NCBI GenBank assembly: GCA_950295325.1
Contig: OX485808.1
Location: 23,022,527-23,086,526 of the forward strand
Length of the DNA: 64,000 bases
Direction of reading: 5' to 3'
Origin: Polytrichum commune
Taxonomy: Eukaryota > Streptophyta > Polytrichopsida > Polytrichales > Polytrichaceae
Part shown: one piece after another, positions 12,637 to 25,723 of the stretch
Layout of the letters: each line of letters begins with the position of its first letter
Position numbering within the stretch: position 1 is the first letter of the stretch
The notes under the pieces: generated by a model
Databases searched by the model: none
The model's input: only the letters and a program-made list of their open reading frames with translations
What the model was told of the DNA's origin: nothing
Program-made: the position numbers and the translations under genes

Positions 12637-15600
12637 AGGGAACTAATCTCGTGTTTCTTGATATTGTCTTTCTCAATAGAAATGAATGCAATTACAATGG
12701 CTCAGCAATGCTGACCAAGCTTCAACACAAGAGTTGAACATGGTTTGGGAGGGAGGTTGGTACAGGTTATGAGTCAATTTTTTTGTATATTTAAATTGGC
12801 ACTTGTTCTACCACATCTTTATTGCAGAAAAGTTAAGTAGGCCATAACTTCAGTTCAAGGCATCATATTTAGTTTATCTTTGAAGTGTTTCATAATCATA
12901 GAAAATCTGTTTTTACATAAGAATCAGATACGGGAGGTATTTGATGGCTAACTTATCTGATATTCTATGTCACACTGTGATTTCTTTCAAGAAATAACGA
13001 CCTTATGTATGAGGGAGCTGGATTCAGTAAATCAATGTTAAAATGGTTCACAACCCCAATGGCAGAGGCTCAAAAATTTACAAGAGGATGTTATGAGTGT
13101 ACCTCTAATGCATGCACCATAAAATCTTTTCTCCTATCAGCGTATGGCTGATTCATGCCATATAACTTCGTCTAGACTAATTCAAGGTCTTTGACTACAC
13201 TAAATATGATATTTATTGTCACTATTGTAACTTTTTGGATGATACTTCTCATGTATAGGTGAACAAATACTGTCATAGATGATGGATGAGTTCATGTATT
13301 GCCCAACCTACATTCTCATTTTGGTTGAATTTAATTGACATAATTTATTGCATATGATTGTACCTCACATTCATCCAACATAAATGCCCTTAAATACTGT
13401 GCAATCCAGAAGTTACCTTTTTTAGCTGAGTTTATAAACAAAACTACACACCAATTTTGATTGTCTTGCTCAATACTAATTGTAAGCTGCAGTGTAGTGT
13501 TACTAACACAAAATGTTAACCCAACATCATCTATCAATCCTTGTGAAATATTTGGGAGATTATAGATCTACAGTGTTGCAATTACTGTTACTTACCCTAT
13601 TACCCTATCTCAAGGATTTTATGTTGGCTGAATGAGAGGTATGGTCTTCAGATATGATAACGTTCAAGCATCCTTGAACTGCTCAATGTAGAGGACATGC
13701 AGAGAACTTGGAATTTAGATTGATACTTTCAAGTCCACATATGGATTAAACGTTACATTAACTGTAGTTTATATTAATCTCAGTAATATGAGAAATAACA
13801 GTACACCGTTTATGGTGTTTACTGTCACATGTATAATAGTGTCACTTGCCCTATTTTGAGGCGTATGCTAGGTGACATTGATGATGATTAACAACTTCAT
13901 GTAAGTTTAGGGTACCAACATTAGAATAACGTGGAGTGATCCAAATATTTGGTTAGTCCCATTCATCTGAGAGCATTCCTCCTCCCTGTCTTGGTAGTAC
14001 TGATCAACTCTTGTCACATCTCAAAACAATCATTGCTTTCATATGCAGTCTATCCTTCATCTTGACATGATATTTACTTTATATGCTCCACCACCGGCTA
14101 AGTCCTTATATATATATATATGTATTTAGTGCCTTCCCAACCATTGCCTTCATAAAAAACAAACATTTTCAAACGGAAAGGGAACATGCTCTATGGTCTT
14201 AATAATGTCATGAAATTGATACTAGGATATTTTAACCTAGAGTTGAACCACCTATTCCTGATCAAGACCCCACGGGGAACCTATATGGTGCCTTAATTCC
14301 GATCAAGTTGGGATTGATTTCATGAAGGGTTAAAATAAGGTTTCATGTTTCATTTTTTCTAAAGGTTAGTTTCCATGTAGGCCGCTCACCCACCAAATTC
14401 TAGTGAAGATATAGATGTCACAAGACTCCAAACATTGGTAATGTGTTCAGGCCAACTTTTGGCTTCAAGAATTCACAAAAATTTCAATCCAAGGAATACG
14501 ATCACCGGAAAATTTGCAGTCCTCCGGATTTCTATCTTCCTACATGAGAAAAATTGCACCATCTTATACTTGTCCAAGTTTGATGCAAAACTCTTAAGTG
14601 CTCGGTTATGGACGCCTCTACTCTAAGTATGAAAACTTTTGCATGGTGTTGAAAACAAGAATATCCTCATGTACTCATATTCAATTGGCATCAAAAATGC
14701 AAAATCCTCATTATACGTATTTGAAAGGTATCAAAAAATGACAACACCAAATCCAACACCAATAATCCCCATTTGGACGGGACGGGTACATTCAAGTGGT
14801 CCAATGTGAATAAAGATTAGTACTTATGTTGGTGTTTTGTTTTCCCGGATGGATTTTTGTCTTGAAGCCTCAATCGCATGAAGCCCAATGACATGAGCTT
14901 GTTTGTTGGTGTTTGTACTAATCACATGTTTGAGGCTTTCAAGTAGGTTGGGAGGAGTACGTCTTTTGGGCAAAGTACTCTAGCTTTCTCACATAAACTT
15001 GACCTTGATAATTTCCCTCCACATATTATGGATTTTAGAAACAAAATTATGTGAAGAAACAACAAGGATCGCATGCTCTTGAGTCTTCCTTGGCTACACA
15101 CCAAAGGACTCAATCTAAGAACACGACAAAGTAGTCCAATTTGATGGGGATATAGTTGGCCATTAGATTATTGGAATAATATCCTCCACCAACACCATGT
15201 AAGGAACTTCAACTTCTCAATTCATGTACCGTAAATATTTCTCAGCGTTTTTGAGCTGAACAAGTTAGTTTAGAATGGGCTAATTTGAGCCAATATGAGT
15301 ATGCCACGTGTGCATGGTTGTAATAAGGAAACATTGAAGGAAAGACGTTCTAACAACCATAGGTTGGTAAAATTAAGTGTAAGATAGAAAAAGGGAAAAC
15401 GGTGAAAATAAAGTGAGTCAACTGGAGAGTGGTTTGAAATTTGTGCAATATTTTTTAGAGATGGAGTAGAGGAAATGATGAGGATTGCAAAGTTGTTTTG
15501 TAAATTTCTTCCCTATAAAATGATAAGATTTTTTTCCAAATAGGCAAGTAAGTCAAACCCCCTACTTGTACAATACAATCTCCCTAATTTGGGGATCAAA

Positions 15601-18550
15601 CTATTCTGCTTTGCATACAAATGCACACATAGTGGTGATCTCAGTGGCACCCAAAAGTGATCCCAAGTGGTGTATAACAAGGCCCATCTGGCCAATCACT
15701 GGGTGCAAGCATCGCAAATAAACCGCTCTTGATCCTTGTACATGTTTAGGTGAAAGTGATTCAAAACAATATACTAGCTTTGCATTTTTTGGAAAAAGGG
15801 ATCATAAACATTTAAAAACATATTGATCTACAAAGCCAAGCAATTCGTGTTGGTAATCATAATGTCTACTTATTTTAGAAGACGGTGCAAGTGGTGTGCA
15901 AATGGTGATTTTGAACAAGTAATTGACAAAATTTGGTTTAACAAATGATAATATTACATTGAGTTGATGCTTTTCTACAAAATATTCGATGATGGCCTCA
16001 AGTGTATAATGAATCTAAGGGTTATGAAAAAAAGAACAAGAAAAGTTAAGGCCATGAATTTATATCCAAAACCAGATCCAATCATTTGCTCTTGAACATT
16101 ACTTTTAATGATAAGTTTTGAAGATCTCATCTTTGTATTTCACATTTGAGTGTTTTACATAACAATAAAGGTCGGGATGAAAATAATTCAATTCAAATAA
16201 CAAGTTGCTACTAGTTTTAGGCATTTGACAAAAAAACTATGGTTTTAGGATCCCGGAGCATTTTTTTGGTCCATTTTTCAATGCTTGCACCCCACTGCAT
16301 CCTTTCTAGACCACTCTTTTACAATTAGTCATTGTGGGTCCACACAAGAATCATTCTACTCCCAGTCTAGTGCACCAATAGTGATCACTCACCGTTTTCT
16401 ACCTTAAAGCAATAGTAGTTGTAAATCCTTGTTGTCTAGCTTGGGTGGCTTCGCTCCATCTGGAAAGTGACAAGTGGCAAATACAAGTCTCATTCGCTTG
16501 TATGCACTACAAAGAGTGGTTGTGAATGTGGTTAACCACCGCAATCAACCACAACTATATATATTTTTTGGGTTTCTTTGGTTTTTATATTCACACTTGT
16601 AGTCTACAAATTGTTGTTGTTGTGGTTGTTGCTGGGGCTAACCTTTGAATTTCCTTCTGTCATTGGATTGGTCCTTAACTTGAAAAAGATAGTAGACCGA
16701 TTATTATCTTTCTTGGCCTTGGATTGTAGTGTTAAAGTGATTGCCTCCTCAACATTCTCTTTGGACCTAAGTTTTGAGATTCTCAAACATTGCTACATTA
16801 ACATGAATAACCACACTCACGAGTGGTTTACCACACGGTGTAGTGGGGTATATCAAGTAGAAGATGGATATGGTTAACCACCTTCTACCGGAAGTACCCC
16901 AATCAAATGGATGCCTTTTTAGATACAAAATGGGTGTCATTGATAAAAAGAACCGAAGAAGGTAAACTACAACCATCCTTTGTGAAAACATCCATTTTCC
17001 AGTCAACATTTTGTTGAGCTTGAAAAACATGAGATCCAACTCCTACTATAAAGCTAGTAGATTTTCAATGAATAAGTGACGATAACATTGTTAAGTCCTC
17101 GAATAAAATGCATTGTCCTAGCCTAAAGGTTTAACATTAAAGTATGTGATTTATGTAGGTGATGAAAGATTGTTGTGGACACATTTTTTAAGGAAGAGCG
17201 GAACCCGTGGTATCCAAAATGATCGTTTTGAGGCACTTTTTTGGTTTTGGTTTTCATCAACCTTTTGATTTTCACTCCTAACAACCCCTCCATGGGAAGG
17301 TACGATCTAGTATGGAACCAAATTCCTTAAGCCTCGTTGTTTGCGTTCTTTGTGTGACTTGTGGCCTCAACAAAGTCTTCACCCACCACCCACACACCAC
17401 CAACTCCTCACCCAAGCATGTCACCGACCTTACCTATGGGCATTAGGGAAGGTGGAAAAGCAAGTCCTTACACTAACCTCTAAAGTACTTGGGGGTTGTG
17501 GACCTCACATCAAAGATGCATCATAAAGTATTGTAACTTGAAGACCTACAAAGGAAATTAACTTACAAAGCAAACTTCTAGAACATGAAGTTTGGACTAC
17601 ATCCATACAGTTGGAATGAATAACGTCAATTTTGATAGACTTATACACCACATTCGTGTGAAGAATATTCATTGTTTTTGGGAAATAGTGATAATAATTT
17701 AAGCATATCATAATAGCACTAAGCAACTAGATGATGATCTCTGTCCAAAGGAAAAGGTCGTGATTTAAAAAACTCTGATATATTGTAACTGCTTATCGAA
17801 AACTTTAGAATACACAACATGAGTGTTCCCCATAAGTAGGGAATCTTGGAGTTCAAGGAGAATCATGCTCGCCTGGTACCTGGTCCTATGGAACTCAACC
17901 AAAGAGCTGAGTAATGTTATGATATTGAAATCGCTTCATCTTTGGTTCCAAGGACCAAAATTGTTGTTGTACAACATGTTTGAAACTGGCAGTTATCAAC
18001 ATATCATGAACGATGAGCTCCAACATGTCATCAACATTTCATAATTCACATGAGCTCCACAAAGGATGAGGAAATGGGCTACGGGGATGATTGGTTTCAC
18101 TATCCATCATCTTGCTTTACTTTCATGACTCATATTGTATGAGAATTGGGTGCCGAGCTACATGTGTTTATTTAAGACCACTCTAATAACCTTGGTTTTG
18201 TGTGAAAGGAAAAAAAGAAGTCTTTGAAGTCGGTGGCAAGGTTGTCAAACTTATGGTAGGTTGTAATGCTCACCCTCCGGAAAGTACCAACCGCCAAAAT
18301 AATTTTGTTGGCCTTAGTTGGCCGCAACTATCACATGTGACATGGTGGACTTAGTTGAGCTTCACATGTTTTTGGAGGTGTTGGTGCAATGATAAGGTCC
18401 ACTAGGATTACCGCGGAGGGTTCTTTATTCCGACACAAAATAACGATTTCTTCTCAAAATTTGCCACAGGTCATGCTTACATTCATGAAGACTATCCACT
18501 GATTGAAAATGATTTACATGAAGGTGCGGAGTTGCAAAGTGAGCTTTGAC
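12637..18550. other. Gene-free stretch downstream of the kinase gene
   Basis: No ORF with recognisable domains, no spliced gene and no clear complete transposon was found. Short inverted motifs built on 'gtggtt/aaccac' occur at 16515-16560 and 16805-16885 and could be the arms of a small decayed element, but no target duplication could be set. The rest appears to be old unique or unassigned DNA. Confidence 0.4.
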
Positions 18551-18559
18551 ATGCCTTGG

Positions 18560-19015
18560 ATGTTCTAATTGATGAACATAAAAATGTGGAAATGCCCTCT
18601 CAATCTAATGTAAAGATCATCGTGGCTTATGTAGAGGTAAGGGATTCTAGAATATTCAAAAGTACATTTGTTAATCAATTAATTGGCAATCCAACTTTAT
18701 CTAAAGAATGATTGACTCAAATTAAGGCTGGCATATTTTATATGAAGCCTTAACTCCTTATCGGTGCGAATCATAATACTATGTTGAATCTTGGTTGTGA
18801 TTGTGGAATGTGTTTTTTAGCACACCTCAAGCTAGAATTGTCAAAAATCCTTGGTATTCCAAAAAGAATAGCTCCGATTAAGGTTTGGTTTGTTGCGAGG
18901 GTTCATAAGATGCGTAGAAAATTTGATAATCGTTGGGTGGAGTATAGGAATTCAATTGACTTGATGAACCATCCATCAAACATGGAGATTGGTTTATGTT
19001 GGTGTTGAAAAGAAC
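18560..19015 (+). pseudogene. Decayed transposon-type ORF (family unknown), copy 1
   Basis: With stops and frame changes allowed, this segment reads as a continuous protein-like sequence, including VEVRDSRIFKSTFVNQLIGN and, in the final open frame, VHKMRRKFDNRWVEYRNSID. The last ~120 bases are strongly similar to 53810-53925. The repetition, the stops and the lack of flanking exons indicate a dead mobile-element gene. I could not assign a family. Confidence 0.5.
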
Positions 19016-19435
19016 CAACAATAAGTGGACATACGATCTTAGGATCATTTGATGGTAGCTTTAGAAACAGTAACTGCATTAGCTTTTATGACATATATTA
19101 GACTTAGATGCTTATGAGTTGCATCTAGGGGATGAAAAAGTCTTGAATGACTTTCTTAATGAATGCTAGGGTTTTACATTATACAAATGTTAAGGGGTTC
19201 ATTATTATTCAAAATCATATTTGTATACTTATGTTAATGACTATACAAAACTATAATGTTTCTACTTATACATATTGACACTTGTATTTTTATCATTGAA
19301 ACTGTAAGTGTATTGCTTGATTTTACAAAAAGGAACTTGTATACATGGGGTTTTTAAGTGAATGTTGCGACCACATGTGGTTCTTGGTTTTTACTGAAAG
19401 GTGCATGCCCTGGGACAAAACTTACTTGGAGAGGT

Positions 19436-19485
19436 AGGGAGAGAGGGAGAGGGAGGGAGAGAGGGAGAGAGGGAGAGAGAGAGAA
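19436..19485. repeat. Purine GGGA/GA microsatellite
   Basis: A run of gagggaga-type units forms a polypurine tract with no other feature attached. Confidence 0.8.
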
Positions 19486-20456
19486 CCAGTTGTGATGGCA
19501 TTCATGAGAGGTGTTAGTGACACCAGCTCACCAACTTATTAAAGTCAAAAGTGCACACTAGACACCTCACACTCATTGATGCTGATAGCCAACATGGCGA
19601 CTACCAAGAAAAACACCATCTCAGCATGGATACTAGGGTGCACATGAAACACGAGATGATGTGAATGCCTCGCAGAACTAAGACCGGATATCGTGTTCAT
19701 ACAAGGCGCCACATACGAACAAAATGGTACTATGCTAATACCTACAACGAAGCAAACCATCAAAATCATTGAATGCACCTTGACACATGATAAATAACTT
19801 GACCAAACCATACAAATGAAAAAAGACAAGTACAACCCATTAATAAACACAATAAGAGCATAAGGGTGGAAAGTCAAACCCTTCATAGTTATCATTACAA
19901 GAATAAGGGGAACCATACACACAAGAAGCATAGAACTACATACCCCACATGAGACTAAGAATTGTTTTACTATATATTTATGTAATATTGTTTTGAAGGG
20001 ACCACTATTGATAGTATAGGTGAATGTTAGTACAGTGAAACACGATGGACATAACATTGTGCTACATTTTGCTCCATTTTCAACAAGTTAGCTAACAAGG
20101 AGGCCACCTTACAACTTTTGTTACGTGGGGTTGGACTTTTGTTTGGTCTAAGGTAGCACACCTGGTGTAGTGTGGCTTTTGAAGTTTTGTCTATTGTAGC
20201 ATTGTACTAACATCAACTTTAGTGTGGAGTTTGAGGAGGTTTTAATGGCTCTCTACAAAACATTTGAAATTGTTGAATTTACCCCCCGTCGATGTGATGT
20301 GGTTTGGTTCGTTGTCACATCGCCATCACATGGTCATCACATGACGTGACAAATTACGACCTGTGATTGCTGGTCGTCTGGTAATAATATTGAAAGTTAA
20401 CTTGAAGTTTTTCAAACTAATTAGAGTTGGATGAAGTTATTGCATGTCAAAGTCCA

Positions 20457-20515
20457 CCCCCCTCCCCCCCCCCCCGGGGGGGGGAGGTGGGTGGGTGGGT
20501 GAACTCTTCATTGGA
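20457..20515. repeat. C-run followed directly by G-run and GGGT repeats
   Basis: A stretch of mostly C (with one T) passes directly into a G-run and then GGTG/GGGT units. The C and G runs are mutually complementary, so the site can fold as a GC-only hairpin. It lies at the junction between an apparent insertion and sequence shared with 53930-54010. Confidence 0.75.
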
Positions 20516-21608
20516 AACCTAGTAAATGACATGGCTGAGTCATTATGAATTTAAACCCCCTAAATATGAGAAGTTTATAGAAGAGTATTCCACTAAGATG
20601 CCTCCCATGGCTTCCATGAATTTCCTTGACTTTCAGCTCGTGGTTTTTATTGAGACCTAGCAATGGACGTACATTGATAGGTTTAATATACCGTGCAACT
20701 TTTGCTAGTACCGTCTTATGTAGGCAACTTCGATGGAAACTATATTATTTCGTAAAATACCCAACTTTACGAAAAAAATCATTTTAAAGAAAATAAAATT
20801 TCAACAAGGACTTTTTTGGGAGAACATCAATTTTCAAACATCGATTTGTTGAAACTTTTTTTAGGACAAAATTCGAATATTCTATTTTAAATTTCAAAAC
20901 CGCCTAGGTAGGACGGTACCATGTTTTTTTCTTTAAAATTGATTGATCATAATTGATATTCATAGTGAGAAGTTTCACCCTTGTGGGAGTTCTAACTTCA
21001 ACACAAACTCACACCAAATCCAAAGAATTAGTGTAGCCTTATGACCCTTTGTATAGTATTATAGAGTTGTTCAACACACAAAGTAAACTATAAAGCTTGT
21101 CACTTTCTACTAACATGGCTCTCATATCCGTGAATCTCATGTCAACTTTCAGCCTTTGGATTTTAATGATACCTAGCTAGGCATGTCCATGGAATTATTA
21201 CATGTGATTTGCGTTGTGGAGGTGATACCGGCCTTGAGATACCATAACCGGGTCACTCATCCAAGTGGAGAGCACTTCCAACAACTCTGTGTGTCTTTCT
21301 ACCTTTCAAAGAGCATTTCATCCATTATCTCCAATTACAGTCCATGCACACCCCAGAAATGTCAAGATATATGATCAAAAACCATCATGGTTTGGGGTCA
21401 TCTACCAATAAAATCTTAAATCTAGTTACATTTTGACTACGGAATTCAAATAGGACAGTCTTCGGTGCCTCTTTCGATTGATGGTGAGAATCATTACTAA
21501 ATCGTCAATACATTAATAATAGATATATTCCATATTTAAAATGGTTGTTTCAACACCATCTACCTTATCACAACTTATCATCCACTCTCCTCTCGTTGGT
21601 TATCATGT

Positions 21609-21960
21609 GAGGTAGGTTTGTCGTGATCCAACAGAGCACTGTTTGGACACCTATATTTGAGTGGTATGTGGTTAGGTGTGGTTTTGAATACGGACACCAA
21701 CAAGACATGTGTTTAAAAGAGGTCATTGGACTATGTGCTCAACGACCAAAATATACTGACCACTCTAGGTTCAATAATCAATATGATCGGGAAGAGAGGG
21801 GAAGGGGGGGGGGGGGGAATTATATGACCACTTAATGAACATGGGAATCTTCGCCTGTTAATGAATAACATATTCGCATGAGCTGCAGACATTATGAAGC
21901 AAATGGCTATGGGGCGTAATTGAAATAATTTGCTAATCATCTTGCACTAATTGGTACTTA
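21609..21960. mobile_element. Dispersed ~370 bp MITE-like family, nearly full length, with expanded G-tract
   Basis: The copy starts at the family end 'gaggtagg' and carries 'tggacacctatatttgagtg', 'gtggttaggtgtggtt', 'ggactatgtgctca' and a later 'gaccacttaatgaacatg'. A 14-base G-run at about 21806-21819 sits between the two halves, at the same place as G-runs in other copies. The right end is eroded. Confidence 0.7.
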
Positions 21961-21989
21961 CAAAGTTCAAACGCTTGAATTCACAAAAC

Positions 21990-23650
21990 TTGTGCGTCAA
22001 CCTTAGTGCAATATGGTACCAAACGTATCAATCTCCATCAAGAACTCTGTCCCCCCTTAATTAACTTACTCCACAGCTTGATCGCCAAGCTCAGATCCCT
22101 CTACATCGCCCACATAACACTATTAAGCAGTGTGCGTTTGTTAGGTGAGCCTTGAGAATATAACCATGGGATGCTAAGGAGCTTAGTCTTAATATGAGTC
22201 TCCTTGCGCAAGGTTTTAACACCCCACGATTATATTCTCACGTGACTCTTGATTATGAATTTTGGAAACCGAGTCATCTCAAGATGAGAGGTCTGATTGG
22301 AACAATCATGGAGAATGCCACTATTAATGCTTAGAGACGCAAAAAAAAAACAATGCCCTGATCAAATCAATTCGACAATACGACCCATGGATCATGCTAA
22401 TTCCTTGAATCACAAAAAAATAAAATAAATCTACAATTCAATGTCCACCTGACGACATGACGCTTATTAGACTTAAACCCTGAATTTACCATCTGAACGA
22501 ATTCGAGCTATACATGATCATGGTGCTTTCTTAAACCGTCAATTCAGGGATGGATTCAACATGAACACAATGCAGCTTTCTTAAGCCATGGATTTACGCA
22601 CACGTCGAATGCCATGATTCGTCATCGAGGATGAATCATAAGTATGTGTAATATGATCACGACAACGACGACGCTGATTCTTGAAGGAATAGATTAAATA
22701 TTCCAATAACTACCTCGAAACCTTCACTCGTAATTATTGGTTACAGATGATGAGCTCGGTGGACGGTAGTCACAACAATTTGATGAGCCACAGTTATTAG
22801 AACCTTCAAGTCACAGCTGCCACACGGAATAGAAAGAAGGGGTCAAGTTCATGTCATGGTCATGAGGTGGTTGTCGAGTTCCCTCCCAGGCTTGGCGTAC
22901 TGTGACAGGAAAGGTTGCAGTACGCATCCTTTAAACATCATCACAAAATTTTTGAATTATTTTTCAAATTAATTGAAATTTATTCTTAGAGTCATGCATC
23001 TGTAGTTTCACACCTGTACCTGAGATGAGTACATATGCTTGTTGATGGAAAATTTGGTGATGCAGGCAAGGTGTGAAGATCGGGCTTCTGTGTTGTGATG
23101 TTTTGGTTAGTTTCTTTCTGTGCATGTAAAGGAGCAGTGAGACTTGTCGTTTTGTAGCTTTGAGTTTTGTTGTTGTTGTTGATGATGATTATTCTGGGTG
23201 GCCTGCTGGTGGCGGATGGGGTAGCTGCTGGGGGTGGGTGAAGTTGCACTTTACTTTCTTTACATTGTGAACGAGATGGGTGGGAAGAGGCCAAATTGTG
23301 GGAGGTGGGTTGCATTTGAGGTGGTTGAGTGTTGTGAGGATGTCACAATCCTACCTATCGGTGACTTCCTCTGCCTGCACAACATACTTAATAGTCATCA
23401 ATCTTGGACCGTGGGGTTTGGAATTTGCAGACCTAAGTAAGAAATGAGAAGTAGGCATTTCATTTGCAGTAGTACTGACCATCACCTAAATATATTTTTT
23501 CATTTGGAAGCCTATATATCTATTCCCCTGTTTGGCAAATTAATAGAATCTTTTGATTTTCCCACACAAGTACTAGCGACAGAGGTCTGAGGGTGGAGTA
23601 TTTACTATAACAACAAGCTGCACATTCTTACACTGTCAATATCTGTCTGC
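21990..23650. other. Gene-free stretch upstream of the ABC transporter gene
   Basis: No coding gene is supported. A short inverted repeat (arms like 'gagaatataaccatggg', about 22150 and 22225) could be part of an old element. Open frames at 22992-23440 overlap on both strands and are low-complexity, so I do not call them. Confidence 0.4.
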
Positions 23651-23689
23651 AAGTTGCAGGCCGGGTCAGGTAGGATGATCAGCTTGCAG

Positions 23690-24600
23690 CTCCAGCTCTC
23701 TCTCTCTCTCTCTCTCTCTCTCATCTATCAATCTCCGCTTATACATAAAGTTTTGTTGCATTTGATCTCTTGTAGTCTAATGCACAGCCAAGTTTTCAGT
23801 ACCACGTATTTTGCCTGCAACATAAAATGTAGCACTAGAGGACAACAAATCAAAAACTGTGATTACCCTGATTTGGAGTGCTAGAAATGAATTACATTCA
23901 GCTTGATGATTCATTCAATGTGTTCTTCCTCCTGCTTTTATTTTGATTCTTCATCAGTGCATCGGCAGAAAATACAGATATTAATAAGACCTGCACTATT
24001 CCTTCAGGTTGGGATATATTAAGATTAATTGCCTGCCTCTTATCTCTCTCCTACATATTGTCTGTCTGTTCGCTCAATCTCCGGACTCTTGTACCTCAAG
24101 TTTTGGTGCATTTGATCTCTTCTAGTCTTCGTCACCCCCTCTGCACTTACCCTCAACGTGCTTGAAATCTAGCGCTACCTATGTATGTAGACTGCAGCAT
24201 GCAGGAGATCACAAAAACTGTCACAACCCTAATTTTCAGAGCTATATGTACTATGCCAGAAACCACTGTCTGTCTCTCATCCAATTTCTTTTGTCTGTGA
24301 GATCAATCACCTTGACCTCAATTTTTGTGTAATTCTGTTCTCTTGTGATCTTCACATGAGTCTGGGCGCTTGTTACTAATTAACTATTGTACATGAAATA
24401 CAGTGCCACAAACACTGCACTCACCCTGATTATTGTGATGGGCATGGCAGCAATTATATGCCAAAATTAGATTCGTCTCCTGGCAGAGTCGATGCTTTCT
24501 CCATGGTTTTTGGCTTTTGAGTACAGTAGTACTACATGCATCCACAAGACTCCTGTAAGTTGCGATTGAAGAACTCATCATGTATGTGCACATCGATCGT
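23690..24600 (+). repeat. Degenerate tandem repeats in the far promoter of the ABC transporter gene
   Basis: Three diverged units carry the same motif order: pyrimidine-rich 'ctctctctc/ctgtctgtc', 'catttgatctcttgtagtc', a 'gca-caac-ta-aatgtag-c' segment and 'aaaactgt-a-aaccctgatt'. The 'ctcttgtagtc' marker occurs near 23767, 24117 and, altered, 24338. The first unit includes a (CT)n run at about 23696-23721. Confidence 0.7.
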
Positions 24601-24649
24601 ATTGTGCTTGCGAATTAAAGCTGCGTAGGCAGGCAGGCAGGCAGCCTAG

Positions 24650-25620
24650 GTGAGGGCTACGCAGATTGCTTACCACCTTCAGCGCTGCTACTGCAGATTC
24701 ATCAAGAGATTGAAACCGTGGTGGAATCGAGCTCCGGCCAGCAGCAGGACTAGGGCAATTTTTAGGCTCGAATGATCAGCTAGTGATTCTCTCCTCGAAT
24801 CTTGGAGACACAATTCCAGACACATCGATCGATTAGAACGGACACAGGAGGCTAGGGGTAGGTTTGGATCTTGAGTGCATTATATATATAATTTTTCCAG
24901 AAACATTCATTCCTGCTACTTGATTCAATCAATGCCTTTTTCTTCATGGATTTGCCTCAGCTTGAGTGCAGTACAACATGCATCGTCAATGATCAACAAG
25001 CTGAGTCAGGCTAGCTATAGATTGAACTTGAACTCTGCATGTGTTCAGCCTAATTCCCTGGCTTGTTTGTAGTGCTGCACTGCAGATTACTGATTACCAC
25101 CACCTAATTCTGTGGTACTTGTGCAGATTCATCAGGAGATATAGTAATTTAGCTTCGAATGAGTTAATTAATCAAGTTCCCTGCAGGAGGACATGAAGCA
25201 AATTCTGAGGCTCAGATGATCAGGCGGGGTTCAGATGCTTTCAAACCTTGAAGACACAACCGACACCGACACCGACACCGACATCGACACAGACACAGAC
25301 ACAGCATTTTATAAGCCAGACACAGGAGGGTAGGTTTAGGAATTTGGGATTTGGAATTCGGAATTCGCAATTTGTACTGCAGGTTGCTGATGAGCACCAC
25401 CTAATTCAGTGGTACTTGTCCAGATTGATCAAGAGATTCCATGAAACTTGGAATTCATTAAGCTCCCTGCAGCGGGACATGCAATTCTGAGGCTTCGAAT
25501 GGTCATGAGATTACACTGATGCTCTCAAACCTTGAAGACACAAGAGACACAAACACAGACACAGACACAGGAAGGGTAAGGTTAGGATTTAGGACTTTGG
25601 AATTTGGAAGGAACATCATC
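24650..25620 (+). repeat. Second degenerate tandem array immediately 5' of the ABC transporter coding start
   Basis: Three units (about 24650-24870, 25060-25340, 25365-25620) share 'cagatt-atca(a/g)gagat', 'ccctgcag(c/g)(a/g)gga', 'cttgaagacaca', an 'acacaga/acaccga' microsatellite and 'aggttaggattt'. The last unit runs into the open frame of exon 1, so the proximal promoter and leader were part of the duplicated segment. Confidence 0.75.
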
Positions 25621-25723
25621 AGGAAAGGTGATATCAGGAGGAGGGGCGGATCATCATCATCATCATCAAGGGGCATCAATATCGGTGTCTGACAGCGGGG
25701 GATCCATCAAGTCGAGTCCCAGC

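Noticed and set aside
19545-20057. 170-codon hydrophobic open frame on the - strand as a gene
   Set aside because: It has an ATG but no recognisable domain, convincing membrane topology or flanking exons, and it sits in an apparent insertion. Kept as a finding, not called as a gene.
25258-25310. (GACACC)n / (GACACA)n tract as coding
   Set aside because: It is a microsatellite inside the promoter array; no frame around it continues into the transporter.
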